Source of the DNA: Haberlea rhodopensis
Taxonomy: Eukaryota; Streptophyta; Magnoliopsida; Lamiales; Gesneriaceae
Assembly: GCA_907163345.1 (NCBI GenBank)
Contig: CAJQUN010000043.1
Span: 744,001 to 808,000 of the forward strand
DNA: 64,000 nt
Reading direction: 5' to 3'
Position 1 is the first letter of the stretch. The number at the start of each line of letters is the position of its first letter. The translations under genes and the position numbers were made by a program. Under the pieces are notes generated by a model, which was not told the origin of the DNA, made no database searches, and saw only the letters and a list, made by a program, of their open reading frames with translations. This document shows, piece by piece, positions 33,044-45,889 of the stretch.

Positions 33044-34130
33044 CTAAATCTTCATAAAAGACATACTAGGACGCTTCCCAGTACATATCTCATATGATGT
33101 CTTTTCCACTGATTTAGATTGAACACGGTGCAGTAAGAAAATTGTTGTTTCTAGAGCGTGTCCCCAAAACGATATCGGAAGATCTGCATGACTCATCATT
33201 GATCTAACCATGTCCAACAAGGTTCGATTTCTCCTCTCGGATACACCATTCCATTGTGGAGTATACGGAGGAGTGAGTTGTGGGACTATCCCACACTCCT
33301 TTAGATAGTCATGAAACTCTTGGCTTAAGTATTCACCTCCTCGATCTGATCGAAGGATTTTGATACTTTTGCCAAGTTGGTTTTGTACTTCATTCTTGAA
33401 ATTTTGGAACTTTTCAAAGGTTTCATGCTTATGCTTCATTAGGTACACATACCCATATCTACTGAGGTCATCAGTAAATGTAACGAAGTACTGAAAACCA
33501 CCTCTAGCTTGTGTACTTATTGGTCCACATACATCACTATGTATTAGTCCCAATAACACATTTGCCCTTTCAACATGTCTCTTGAAAGGGGCTTTAGTCA
33601 TCTTGCCCATTAAACAAGATTCACATGTTTCATATGATTCAAAATCAAATGAATCTAATACTCCATCCTTATGAAGTTTAGATATGCGATTCTCGTTTAT
33701 GTGGCCCAAGCGACAATGCCAGAGATAAGTCGGATTACAATCATTATTTTTAATCATTTTAGTATTTATGTTATAGACAAGCATATCGAGATTTAATAAA
33801 TAAAGACCATTCATCATTTGTGCACTAGCATAAAACATATCATTTAGATAAATGGAACAACAGTTGTCCTTTATAATAAATGAAAATCCATACTTGTCCA
33901 AACAAGAAATAGAAATAATATTTTTGGTAATTGAAGGCGCAAAATAACAATCTTTTAAAATCAACGATAAACCAGAAGGCAAAGATAAATGATAATCCCC
34001 TACAGCTAATGCAGCAACTCTTGCTCCATTTGCAACTCGGAGATCAACTTCGCCTTTTGCCAACAATCTACTCTTTTTGAGGTCCTGCACATTTACACAA
34101 ATGTGAGATCCACATCCAGTATCTCATACC
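33044..34130 (-). pseudogene. Copia-2 protease end and integrase
   Basis: The frame follows a DTGCGSHIC protease motif near 34110 that sits just after an in-frame TGA. It includes the integrase zinc domain (H125, H130, C156, C159) and catalytic D186 (HSDVCGP), D249 (RSDRGGEY) and E285 (NGVSERRNR), the last two spaced 36. Continuing sequence is KSVEKTSYEICTGKRPSMSF. The stop at 33041-33043 replaces the tryptophan seen in copia-3 (KIWGCEAF). Confidence 0.92.
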
Positions 34131-34156
34131 CATGATGAAGAAGTAGATAAATTGAC

Positions 34157-35033
34157 TTATATAACAATAATACCTGAAGTGGAAGTCACACTTCCTTTCT
34201 TGAGATCCTCCAGATATACTTTGCAGTTCCTTTTCCAATGACCGGTCTCACCGCAATGGAAACAATTCCCTTCCTTTGCTATCCCTCCCTTTGGCTTCAG
34301 TACAGAAGACTTTGGCTTAGATTTAACAAAGACCTTCTTTGCTTTCTTATTGCCCTTAGCTTTTGCCTTTCCTTTGCTCTTATTCACAATAAGAACATTT
34401 GTGGCCTTAGTCTTCTTTGTATTTGCTTCATATGTTCTCAACATACCAAGCAATTGTGGTAGAGTCTTTTCCATGTCAGTCATATTGTAATTTACTACAA
34501 ATTGACTGAAGCTCTCAGGCAACGATTGCAAGATCACATCGGTGGCCAACTCTTGGTCCAATGGAAAACCCAGCTTCTCCAGATTCTCAATGTACCCAAT
34601 CATCTTGAGTACATGAGTTCCAACTAGGCTTCCCTCTACCATCCTGCACTGGAACAACGCTTTAGAGACGTCATACCTCTCTTGTCTATCTTGCTGTTGG
34701 TACAATTGCTTTAAGTGTTCGATCATATCGAACGCCTCCATTTCCTCATGTTGCTTCTGAAGCTCAGAGTTCATGGTGGCAAGCATAAGGCAGCCAACAT
34801 CAAGTGCGTCATTCTGATGCTTCTTGTAAGCATCTTTATCGGCTCTGGTAGCCGTCAGGGGAGGTTCCTCAACAGGTAAGGGTTCCTCTAGGACATATTG
34901 TTACTTTTCTTGCTTGAGGACTATCCTCAGATTCCTATACCAGTCTTGGAAGTTTGTCCCATTTAATTTGTCCTTCTCAAGGACCGAGCAGTGATAATGT
35001 GCTTGTTGTATTGTTAGTTGCCATGGATATCTA
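34157..35033 (-). pseudogene. Copia-2 Gag
   Basis: The clean part (34157-34786, 209 residues) has the gag core (FDMIEHLKQLYQQQDRQERY, LPESFSQFVVNYNMTDMEKT), a lysine-rich stretch and a CCHC knuckle (CFHCGETGHWKRNC). Upstream the gene continues to ATG at about 35030 (MATNNTTSTL), but a frameshift near 34985 and a TAA near 34903 break it. Two stops (TAA, TGA) lie between Gag and the protease motif. The protein would package element RNA; this copy cannot. Confidence 0.9.
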
Positions 35034-36792
35034 CAATATAAATATGCAAAATAAGTTTATGATTTAATCATTTAACATGGTCTTATATTAAATGATACTC
35101 CCACTATTTTGTTTAAAAATATCAACCCTCGAAACCTTTAGTGGGCCAAGATCCATATTTCGCCTAATCTTGAGTTAGCTTTGGCTAATCGCCCAAGACT
35201 CGGTTATTTAGGTAGACAACACTTTGTCAATTTCATCACATGTAATTCTTGGATAGTTGGACGAACAACGCTTTGTTCAATTCATCAAATGAATTATTAC
35301 CCAACCCATGCCTCTAGGTTCCCAATCCTATTGAGATAACCTAGTTAAGTCGTACCCAATTTAAAGTATAACGGATATCACAATTATCCTTTCGCGCCTT
35401 ACCAAGATTGCCACGGTGCTTTGCTTTGGGAAACCCACACATGTACAATCGAAGTTTTTGACGAGTACTTTTAATTTTGGAAGGCATCTAAAACTTAATA
35501 TTTTAGAGGGATTTATTGATATCATGATTAGTTTGATAATTTAAAATATGTCCACTACATATAGGTGTATACATATCTACATATATGTGTAATACAATTA
35601 TCAATCTAAAACATAAGATAGATCATGCATCAACATACATAATTAAACGTGACATGGTTATAGCCCCTACTAGCGATTTTCTCAAGCCAATGAGAAAATC
35701 CTAAGAGTCAACCTAAGGTAACTTCAAAAGCACCTTCCAATGGCTCCAATTTGTGAATGCCCTCCTCATCCCGGCACGATGCTCCATCTTCATTGATCAC
35801 CATCAACAAATAAACTACACTATTTACAAGATATAGAATTCCTCGATTCACATTAAAGGGGAACATAGGGGAGGGATAACATTTAGAATAAAATAGAGAA
35901 GGCACGACACACAGGTCGTATTATAAATTACAAACATTCACAAATCCTATCTAATAGGTCAAAGGGCTATAACCATGCACCATGCTCAAACAACACATAA
36001 AACATGCTTTAACATTTAATTAATTAAATTCTAAACAATTTAAAATTTAATTCTAATTAAAACTGTAAAATAATTTTTGAAAAATTATCGTATGCTCGGG
36101 ACATCACATGCCACGAACTTAAGCGACTAAGCCACGAACCACCATGGTTCGAACCAACCAAACACCACGGCTGGACCAATTATGGGCCTAGGGTTCGAAA
36201 CCCTAGCCCATGGCCGAACCATTGAGCGATCGGCGGTGGCGCTCTGGTCTAACCCTAGCCGCCTTGCTCCTTTTTTGTGTTTCCTTCGAGCCAACTTGTT
36301 CAAAACGCCGGAATTCATGAGCCACGAATCATGGACAGGCCATGCACGGTGGTGGCTCAACCATCTCGAGCCAAGGGTTCGAAAACCCTAGCTCTCATGT
36401 GCTGAAGCCACTTATCCATGCATGCGTGAACCATTATCGAGCCAAAGAGTTCAAAACTCATCCACGTCTCAAAACCTCTATGCACCAACATGAGCCACAA
36501 CGACTAGGCCATCTATAGCCAAGGGTTCGAAAACCCTAGCCCTCACGTGGCTAAGCCGTGGGTCAAGTGTACTAGGTGGTGGCCGAAACATTACTCAATT
36601 AATTTGATTATTCGATTATTCGCTTCGTGTATCGTATACATCAAACATCAATTATATCAAATATAATTTCATGATAATTTCACAAACTTAATATTAACAT
36701 ATCATATATGTTCATACAGTTTTAAATAGCATGCAATATTAGTTCTAATATGATTAAAACAATTTAATCACATAAATCCGATATGACCCTTG
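35034..36792 (-). other. Copia-2 long non-coding leader
   Basis: About 1.76 kb between primer site and gag, unusually long for a copia element. The right half (36110-36600) has three or more diverged repeats of roughly 150-180 bases, each with GTTCGAAACCCTAGCC-like words (about 36190, 36370, 36520) that form AGGGTT/AACCCT hairpins. No coding motif was found. It may include an older insertion, but no LTR or duplication was seen. Confidence 0.6.
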
Positions 36793-36810
36793 AACCTGGC
36801 TCTGATACCA
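36793..36810 (-). other. Copia-2 primer binding site (initiator tRNA-Met)
   Basis: The minus strand reads TGGTATCAGAGCCAGGTT, 18 bases matching the complement of plant initiator tRNA-Met as I know it. One base separates it from the LTR. It is longer than the 12-base match of the Tekay/LARD sites. Confidence 0.92.
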
Positions 36811-36811
36811 C

Positions 36812-38310
36812 TGTAAGTAATCCATCAAGCATCGTACGCAGCGGAATATATAAAACAATTATGGATTATAAGACACCGGATCTATACAAAGGGGTTCATA
36901 TCGGATAAAGGAACAAAAGTCTCACCCTTGTAGCGTGTTTGAGCCGATTCCACGAAACAGCACCACGTCCAACGCCTTCTTCGAGTCACAAGCAAAACTT
37001 ATCAAGTTTTGCCTCAACGGTATCCACACGATCAACTCGGGAAGGGATAGTTTAAGAACAAAGTGCTAGATTTGTTCTTAAACCGATACAAGAAGCACAC
37101 TTGATTCACAATCAAAAGGATGGCACAAAATTTCTCTACCTCACGTCGACTATGAGGAAGCCGAGAGAAGCATGAGAGATGTGGCGGCCGTGTGACTTGT
37201 TTGAACGAATGGAATGAATAAAATTGTACCCTACAATTCCTTATATCCTTGTTATTAAAAGGCTTAATTAAAGTTCAAGACTTTCTCAAAGTCTTATGGG
37301 CCTAAACCCATGATTTAATTAAAACTTTTAATCATTTAATTAAGACTCTTCTTAATTAATTAATTCATCCAATGAATTTAATTTCCCTTATCGATTTAAT
37401 CTTTTGTGTGACCCGATAGGATCTTGTAATGTTGGCAGTGACATAAAATCTCATTTTATGTCGCAAGCAATGAGCGGTATCTAGCAACACATCAATGCTA
37501 CCCAAATTACAAGAATGTCAATGACTCGACATAACCTAGGAACCGTCCGTGATAATATTAACCTTGTAACTTAATCCTTTGTCCTTTGTGTTTAGATTGA
37601 ACACGAGTCATGGAATAGTCATACTCGTATATTCAATCTTTATTTCTTGATCCCCAAGTAGAACTAGAATAAACGAATAAGCTCGATATCTCATATCGAC
37701 TCATTCGAGCATGGCCATGCATTTTAGTTCTCACTTGATCAAGGGCCAAACACTTCTCCTGTTATATAGGAGGGACAAATCCTATCTCGATCAGTCAACA
37801 TCCCTCTATATAATTCGTAGTGTATCGAATAGTCGCCTTTATAGTTTACCCTGTTAAGGGTAACGTTTGACAATATCAAGATACATAACTCCTTATGTTG
37901 GGATCTCTGATGATCACAAGTCGTAAGGATTACATACATTATTATCACTATGAGAATTGCATATGACAATCATATAACTATCCATGTTGCATTCTCATGG
38001 TGGGTCTGTCCAGTACATCGTTCTCTAACATGTACCCATGCGTTGATTTGATATCTCATATCAATGAACAATTCATCAATCAATACATACTAGTCTCTAT
38101 GTATTATCATTATCCTGATTCATGATAATACTTGACTAGGGACAATGTTTAAGAATAATACAATATTATTCTAAGGACATTAACATATATATTAATTAAC
38201 ATTGCACAGTTAAATGAATAATATATAATAATGAATTGCCATTCATAAAATCATAAACATTGTATGTCAAAACAATCATCCAATGACATGTCTTAGGGCA
38301 TATCCCAACA
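36812..38310 (-). mobile_element. Copia-2 5' LTR
   Basis: A 1499-bp LTR from TGTAAGTAATCC to GCATATCCCAACA, nearly identical to 17147-18639 despite 16 kb of intervening sequence. It is followed by CCCAC (38311-38315), the second copy of the target duplication. Confidence 0.94.
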
Positions 38311-39076
38311 CCCACTTCCATTCTGGTATCTCCAAGCTCCTCAGCTTGCCACCAGGCCTCTGCCTTTCTGCCTTCTCCTGTTGACAGATCAAGCATCTCT
38401 TAACAAAAGCGATAACATCACGCTTCATCCGTTTCCACCAAAATTGACCACATAGATCCTTGTACATCTTCCTCCCGCCTGGGTGGTGGATACTAAGCCT
38501 GCTGCTATGAGCTCGCTGTAAGATCCCTTTACGTAACTCTGACGTACTCGGAACTACCCAACGGTTACCCAATCTTAAGGAACCGTCCTCCGCCACTCTG
38601 AACTTCGATGGCTGTCCAAGAAGTACCAATGATAACCATCTCTGAATCTCATCATCTGCCTTATGATCTCTCCTGATATTCTCATAAATGCCCGGCTCTG
38701 CCAATAAAGTTGACACACGTACCGGTGATGTATCCACATCAAAATCATAGCCTAGATGACAGTAAGAAGTCATCATAGCTGATAAATGCATGGTGTCCTC
38801 AGCAGTACACTTCACCTTCCGACTCAAGGCGTCTGCTGTCAAGTTCGCCTTCCCAGGATGGTACTCTATTTCACAATCATAGTCCTTGAGTAAGTCCATC
38901 CATCTCCTCTGTATCATGTTCAGTTCCGCCTGAGTAAACAAGAACTTTAGGCTCTTGTGATCCGTATAAATGGTAAACGACATACCATACAAATAATGCC
39001 GCCAAATCTTCAAGGCAAAGATGATAGCCGCCAACTCCAAGTCATGGACTGGATATCTAGTCTCATGCGGCTTCAA
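38311..39076 (-). pseudogene. Tekay-1 RNase H end and integrase zinc domain
   Basis: The frame runs RYPVHDLELAAIIFALKIWR, IYTDHKSLKFLFTQAELNMI, YDCEIEYHPGKANLTADALS, GRKMYKDLCGQFWWKRMKRD and CLICQQEKAERQRPGG, ending at LEIPEWKW at the copia-2 border. The continuation is 16525-17146. The last residues of the present frame (VLGYALRHVIG) come from the copia LTR. The RNase H and linker are complete here, unlike Tekay-2. Confidence 0.92.
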
Positions 39077-39093
39077 CTACCTTGATGCATAAG

Positions 39094-39550
39094 CTACCAC
39101 ATGCTTATCCTGCACCAGCACACATCCAAGCCCTGTAGTGATGCATCAGTATATTGAACAAACCTCTTGTTCTCCGTAGGAATCACTAATACAGGCGTTA
39201 TTGTCAACAGGTGCTTCAGTTCCTGGAAGCTTTGCTCACAAGCCTCATACCAATTGAATTGTACTCCCTTTTGAGTCAACCGTGTCAAAGGCTTAGCAAT
39301 ATTTGAGAATCCCTCGACAAAACATCGGTAATAACCAGCTAAACCAAGAAAGCTCCGTATTTTGGGCACAAAAGTGGGTGCAGACCACTCCATCACTGCC
39401 TCCACTTTTCCTGGGATCCATTGATATCCCACTGCTAGAGATGACATGCCCCAAAAACACCACGCTGCTTAACCAGAATTCACACTTGCTGAGCTTGGCA
39501 AACAACTGATTATCTCTGAGAATCTGGAGCACTGTCCGCAAGTGTTTCAC
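39094..39550 (-). pseudogene. Tekay-1 reverse transcriptase thumb / RNase H start, frameshifted
   Basis: Two overlapping frames (39293-39550 and 39094-39447) carry HLRTVLQILRDNQLFAKLSK, CEFWLSSVVFLGHVISSSGI, then FLGLAGYYRCFVEGFSNIAK, PLTRLTQKGVQFNWYEACEQ and RFVQYTDASLQGLD. This is the segment missing from Tekay-2. The shift between frames is near 39420 and another near 39120. Confidence 0.9.
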
Positions 39551-40146
39551 GTGCTCCTCCTCACTCCGAGAGTAGATAATATGTCATCAATAAATACTAT
39601 GACGAACTGGTCAAGATATGGTTGGAACATCTGGTTCATCAGACTCATAAAGATAGCTGGGGTGTTCGTCACACCAAACAACATAGCTAAGAACTCGTAG
39701 TGCCCATACCGAGTCCGGAATGCTGTCTTCTGAACATCCTCCTCTCTGACCCAAATCTGATGGTATCCTGACCTCAAATCAATCTTGCTATAAAGCTTCG
39801 TACCATGCAACTAATCAAATAAGTCGTCAATCCTTGGGAGAGGATACTTGTTCTTCACTGTTGCCTTATTCAGTTGCCGGTAATCGATGCACAAACGCAT
39901 CGAACCATTCTTCTTCTTAACAAATAGAACCGGCGCGCCCCGAGGAGATACGCTAGGGCGTATGTATCTTTTGTCAAGGAGTTCCTGTAACTGCTCGTTC
40001 AATTCCCTTAACTCCGCAGGTGCCATCCTATAAGGGGCACGAGAAATAGAAGACGTTCTCGGTAGCAACTCAATCCCAAACTCGACTTCTCTAGTCGGCG
40101 GGAACCCTGGAATTTCCCCCGGAAACACACCGCCAAACTCCACCAC
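39547..40146 (-). pseudogene. Tekay-1 reverse transcriptase fingers and palm
   Basis: The frame 39811-40146 has IPGFPPTREVEFGIELLPRT, PYRMAPAELRELNEQLQELL, PRGAPVLFVKKKNGSMRLCI and DYRQLNKATVKNKYPLPRID. The frame 39547-39810 follows after a stop with LYSKIDLRSGYHQIWV, FVIVFIDDILSTLG (FIDD active site) and a shift in the YSR motif. Closest relatives in the window are Tekay-2a and 2b, which differ at many residues. Confidence 0.9.
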
Positions 40147-40258
40147 TATGGTACATCCTCAATCCTCAATTCCTTATTCTTTTCCGCCATGTCCACGGCA
40201 TAGAGAAGATAGCCCGTATGTCCACGCTCCAATAACCGTGACATTTTGACAGCCGATA

Positions 40259-40627
40259 TCAACGGAATCTTCGCACGAGAACCATTCCCATAGAAATCCA
40301 CTGAATCCCCATATCATATCGGAATCGAACCATCCTATGCCGGCAATCTACCACTGCCTGATATCTGTTCAGTAGATCGATGCCCACAATGCAATCTAAA
40401 TCTGACATACCCAAAACGATCAAATCTGTCTTCAATTCATTGCCCTCAAAATAAATGAGGCAGTCATCAAGGAACCGATCAGCAATAACATTCTTTCCAG
40501 TGGGTGTCGAGACCAAAAGAGGCGTGGGTACCGGAGTCGTGCACATATGATGTCTCTCCACAAAATCAACAGATAGAAAAGAGTGGGAGGCACCTGTATC
40601 TATCAAAATAAAAGTAGGGTACGTAAG
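40259..40627 (-). pseudogene. Tekay-1 aspartic protease
   Basis: The minus strand starts inside Tekay sequence at TFILIDTGASHSFLSVDFVE (DTGAS active site) and continues LLVSTPTGKNVIADRFLDDC, LIYFEGNELKTDLIVLGMSD and CIVGIDLLNRYQAVVDCR. A frame break near 40255 separates it from the RT region. The upstream gag is cut off at 40627 by the LARD-2 LTR; a Tekay gag relic at 58644-59496 may be its other half. Confidence 0.88.
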
Positions 40628-41528
40628 TGTGATGACCAGAGATTATAGATGTTAATCCCGGAGTGTTAATAACCCCTAAAGTTGTTTTACGTGGCGATTT
40701 GGAGTTTAATCGAGGTGTTGGGCCTTCCGGGCTCGTCTATTTGAGTAGTTGGGATCGTTGGATCCCGAGGTTGAGATTGTATTCTCATTTCGGTGAAAAA
40801 CCTATGAGTTGGGTTTTTAGTGTGACTCGGAATCTCGGGTGCTTTGTGTGGGCACCGGTAGGGCGTTTTGGAGTTAGAGAGAGAATTTTTGGAAACAGAT
40901 GATTTTTAATGAATCATGATGTATTTGTGGGGCTATTAGTATTTCGGGATATTTTTGCTATAAATACCAGTTGAACCCGAGATTTTAATTATTGGAACCA
41001 TTTTCCCCACCTTTCCCGTCACTCTCTCTCTCCCCGCGTCCGCGCCCTTTCCCGTTTGGGGCTCGATTTTTGGTACGTTTTTGGGGCTTTTCTTCAGGCA
41101 TTTTTGAGGCGTTTTGTAATGTATTTTGGGTCGAAAATTTCAGACTTTCTAGTTCAAAAATTTGTGGCTTATGGTTCGAATTTTTTGCAGTATGCATGAG
41201 GGGTTTGGGTTCGAATTTGGGGGTTTTGGCTAGGGGCGGTGATTCTTGTTAGTGATCGATTAATTCATGTTTTAGATGATTTGTAGTGCTTAATTGGGTT
41301 CTAATTGTGGAGTGAAGGTTCGAAAATTGTAGGGGAGTTCTTGAGCATTTTTCGTTGATGTCTCATTTGTTTCCCTCCCTGCATGTACCCTGCCCCGGGT
41401 CTTTCAATGGTTAATTGTCGTGTGTTGACAATGTTTTTGAGGGATATGGGTGTGCTTGAGCATGGGTTGCATGTTCGTAAATAATTGTGAATTATTTATC
41501 GTGTTAGTACATCGTTCCTCGGGGCATG
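40628..41528 (+). mobile_element. LARD-2 5' LTR, first part
   Basis: The LTR begins TGTGATGACCAGAG at 40628 on the plus strand and matches 49488 onward. It is interrupted at 41528 by a solo LTR and resumes at 44082. Relative to the 3' LTR it has lost about 190 bases (equivalent to 49918-50107) at 41057, between TTT words. CTATAAATACC at 40958-40968 is a good TATA box. Confidence 0.92.
40958..40968 (+). promoter_or_regulatory. TATA box of LARD-2 5' LTR
   Basis: CTATAAATACC, repeated at 49818-49828 in the 3' LTR and in reverse at 43742-43752 and 52861-52871 in the other LTRs of the family. It is 330 bases from the LTR start, so transcription probably starts near 41000. The start is inferred from plant promoter geometry. 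Confidence 0.6.
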
Positions 41529-44081
41529 TGTAAGGACCCCATATACTTAACCCTTGATTAGTGTATTAATCATTATGTGTGGCACATGCTTTCAATAAAA
41601 TTATTCGGGAAACTCAGATGATACTTTACCATTGAATGGCAATTACAAAGTTTTCTTTAACATACAGTGTTATAAGCTCATCATCCTAACAACAACAGAC
41701 TCATAGGGTTCGCCCAATACACCACTTTTTACATTGTGGACTTTTATAAAAATTTGGGCAGAGTCTCCCCATAAATAGAGCTATCCCGAAATAAAACACA
41801 ACGCATAACATAATTCCCGGCCAGGGAAGACATAAAACTCATCAGAAAACAGCAATATCAAGTAAATTCCCAGCCAGGGAAGACACCACACATATGACAA
41901 CAAAAGTGAGTTTCAACACCCACAATACACCAATGACTCTCATATCATTTAGCAATTCTACCTCTAATTGCATGCAACATAGAATGAAAGAGAGAAAGGC
42001 TCATGCCTTTATATACAACGCATATACAAGTAATCTTGCTCACATGCGAGCATCATGAATATGTATATAACCCTCATGGGTATATAAGTACTCTATACGA
42101 TACCGTGCTCCATCAAGCCCTGGTACCACGATCCTGGGAGTACATCCAATCAACAGCTCGAGCTCATCTCCAAAGCCATCGATGTACCTGTTCACCTGCC
42201 CCAACAGAGACAGCCCCCAACGGGGTGAGCATACCAATTCCACAATTTCATAATCATAATGACATAATACATAATTTACGAAATGTAAATATTGTGGAAC
42301 ATATGTGATACTTCCTGGATGGTATCATCCTCATCATAGCGTACCCCTGTAATAACCCTGTTCTCAAAACAGATAAATCATCAAATCCTGAATATACAAT
42401 TAATCATCATATTGGTTAACCCTAGCCAGTTTCAATTTAACAACATTTCATAACATCTTTCTTTATCTAGCAATTATCATAATTCTAGATATCATATTGA
42501 GATTTCCTTAACTTCCGATACTAGTTAATCACTTCTCTGATTAACTACGTCTCTGTTCTTATTCATTACCAATAGGGAATAAAATACAGATATCCTAGAT
42601 ATCTAATCAAATACCACCTTTTTCATTTCTTACTTCAAGTAGCATCATACTATCGGTGTTTGCTCCGTAGCAACCACACCCCATCATTTGCTCGCTTCAT
42701 AGCGGCACTAAGCATTTCACCATGTGAATCAACATAACGTAATCAAGTCCAGGTACCATCATAGTAAAACATTTCATGTATTTTAAATCATGCATCATAC
42801 TTGCAAAAACATCATTTAAACTATGCTCGTACGCTAAACGTACCTTAAATCCTCGAAGTCCGAGCCAAACCTTGTTCGAGTTCCATGCCCCGAGGAACGT
42901 GCTAACACGATAAATAATTCACAATTATTTACGAACATGTAACCCATGCTCAAGCACATCCATAACCCTCAAAATATTGTCGACACACGACAATTAAACA
43001 TCTAAAAGACCCGGGGCAGGGTACATGCAGGGAGGGAAAACGAATGCAACATATCGAAAAATTGCTCAAGAACACCTTCAATAATTCGAACCCAACCAAC
43101 ACAAATCAAACCCGAATAATCACCATAATTCATCTAACACATGAATTAATCAATTAACAACAACAATAATCGCCCCACATGCCAAAACCCCCAAAATTCG
43201 AATTCAAGCCCTAACTTCGAATCCAATTCCTCAATTTCGAACACAATCAAGCATCATAATGCATTTAAACATGAATTAATCGAATAACAACAAGAATCAT
43301 AATCCTCATGCCAAAAATCCAAATTTTCGAACCCTTAACTCCCAAAATCGAGCTGAAATTCGAACTAAAAGCAACAATTATTTTGAACCATAAAAGTCCG
43401 AAATCATCGACTCAAAATCAGCTTAAAAACGCCCCAAAAACACCAGAAAAATCGTACCAAAAACATACCAAAATCGAGCTCCAAAAATCGGACAGAAACC
43501 AGTTTTCGAACCCTACGCTTCTCTGGCAAATCCGAGCTCAAATCGCGACCAAACTTCAAATTGATGGTATGGATAGGAGCGCCTGGAAGAGACGATTCCA
43601 ACGGCGGGTGGCACGCGCCGAACGGCGGCGGGCCGACGACTTTTACGCGCGGGGTCAAAAGGGGATCGGGAAAGCTACGCGGGGAAGAGAGATGGAGAAG
43701 GTGCTGAAATGGTTCCGATAATTAAAATCTCGGGTTTAACTGGTATTTATAGCAAAAATACCCCGAAATACTAATATCCCCACAAATACATCATGATTCA
43801 TTAAAAATCATCTGTTTTCAAAAATTCTCTCTCTAACTCAAAAATCCCCTACCGGTGCCCACACACAGCACCCGAGATTCTGAGTCACACTAAAAACCCA
43901 ACTCACAGGTTTTCATCGAAATGAGAATACGATCTCAACCTCGGGATCCAACGATCCCAACTACTCAAATAGACGAGCCCGGAAGGCCCAACGCCTCGAT
44001 TAAACTCCAAATCGCCACGTAAAACAACTTTAGGGGTTATTACCACTCCGGGATTAACATCCCTAATCCCCGGTCATCACA
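41529..44081 (-). mobile_element. LARD-family solo LTR nested in LARD-2 5' LTR
   Basis: A 2553-bp LTR in opposite orientation runs from TGTAAGGACCCC to CCCCGGTCATCACA, flanked by the duplication GCATG (41524-41528 and 44082-44086). Both ends match the host LTR family, so a relative inserted into its own kind. No internal sequence remains. It carries a GC-rich block at 43590-43690 and no CGATCGATCG cluster. Confidence 0.94.
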
Positions 44082-45464
44082 GCATGGAACTCGAGCAAGG
44101 TTTGGCTCGGACTTCGGAGATTTAAGGTACGTGTGACGTGCGAGCATTACTTTATATGAGAGCATTTGTGAAATGCACAATGTATTTTGATTGCATTGAT
44201 GGTTGTGCTTATGGTTATATATATGTGTTGATATAGTTATGGAACGACCCAACCTTGACATCGCCGCCACAAGCGTGCGTGATACTAGAGTAGTATGACC
44301 TTATAAGAGATATGGGGTACTGGGTTTATATGACTATTGTAGGGCATTTGAGATGCCTGAGAATGATCATGGAATCATGTATTCATTATAAAACATGTGA
44401 GATGTCTAAGTATAATGGAGAATTGGTAAAATAAATGCTAGGCATTTGAGCTATCTGTGATTGGTAGCAAAGTTGAAAATCAGTATTAGATATCGAGATA
44501 TATATATTTGTATGTATAATGAATTTGGGATCATTAATTATTGATACTTGAGAATCAGGCATGCTATGAGTTAAATCAATGTGTTGATTTACTGATTTTT
44601 GAGATTTGATGAGTTTGATGATTGTGAGAACATGGACAGTACACGGAATCCCGGATGAGGACGTTGCCATCCAGGGAGTATCATTTAAAATTCATTAGTA
44701 TTTACTTTTGTTGTAAATTATGAATTTCATTATTGTGATTATGGGATTTTGTGTATTGGTATGCTCACCTCGTTGGGGGCTGTCTCTATTGGGGCAGGTG
44801 AACAGGTACATGAGCTGAGCTCGAGCTGTTGATTGGATGTACTCCCAGGATCGTGGTACCAGGGCTTGATGGAGCACGGTATAGTATAGAGTACTTATAT
44901 ACACCCGAAGGTTATATACATATTTATGATGCTCGCATGTGAGCACGGTTATGCTTGTATATGGGTTGCATATAAAGGCATGAGCCTTTCTCTCTTTCAT
45001 TCTATGTTGCATGCAATTAAGGGTAGAATTGCTAATGATATGAGAGTCATGGGTGTATTATGTGGGTGTTGAAAACCATTTATGTTGTCTTATGTGTGGT
45101 GTCTTCCCTGGCTGGAAATTTACTTAGCGTTGCTGTATTCTGTTGAGTATGTGTTTTCCCTGGCCGGGAACTATATATTGTGATGTGCTTTTATTTTGGG
45201 ATGGCTCTATTTATGGGGAGACTATGCCCAAATTTTTATAAAAGTCCACCATGTAAAAAGTGGTGTAATGGGGATGGAAATGGGCGGAATCTATGAGTCT
45301 ATTTGTTGGTAGAGATGATCTTAATGTTGAATATTAAAGAAATTTTGTAATTGCCATTCAATGGTAAAGTATCATCTGAGTTTCCCGATTGATTTTATTG
45401 AAAGTATGTGCCACACATAATGATTAATACACTAATCAAGGGTTAAGGGCTTGAGGTCCTTACA
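44082..45464 (+). mobile_element. LARD-2 5' LTR, second part
   Basis: Resumes with the duplicated GCATG and GGAACTCGAGCAAGG, and ends TTGAGGTCCTTACA at 45464. Joined to the first part it gives about 2.28 kb of LTR. The 3' LTR shows the uninterrupted sequence across the insertion point at about 50575. Confidence 0.92.
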
Positions 45465-45468
45465 TTAG

Positions 45469-45485
45469 TGGTATCAGAGCAGTGG
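45469..45485 (+). other. LARD-2 primer binding site (initiator tRNA-Met)
   Basis: TGGTATCAGAGCAGTGG, four bases after the 5' LTR, same as the Tekay-2 sites. It fixes the element's direction as plus strand. Confidence 0.87.
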
Positions 45486-45889
45486 TTGCTCTTTGGGGCT
45501 GTTAAGGGCCTAGGGAGTTATTGATAGCACATATTTATGCATGATGGCATTAATGTTGTATGACACAACTAGTTGTTATGTGCTTTTATGATATGAAAAG
45601 TGGTGTTGCTAATCTTTGTGGTTGCATGAATCGTGTAGAATGTGATGGGATGGCATTAATGGTGATGTCTGGCACTTCATGTATTATGTGTTAAGGGATC
45701 TGATTTTGTAGGAAAATCAGGAATGTGAGACGTACGGGCTTCGGACGGTAAAACGTGTTACACATTTGATTATGTATATCATGGATAGTGAACCCTACAT
45801 GTGATGATATATGTGACATGATAGTGATATATTGTGATAATGGAACCAAATGTTGTGTTTGATTATTGTGGTAGAATTGATGAATGTTC

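Noticed and set aside
36180..36540. tRNA gene, because of GGTTCGAAACC words resembling a T-arm
   Set aside because: No acceptor stem, D-arm or anticodon arm could be placed at the right distances; the words recur as part of a repeat.
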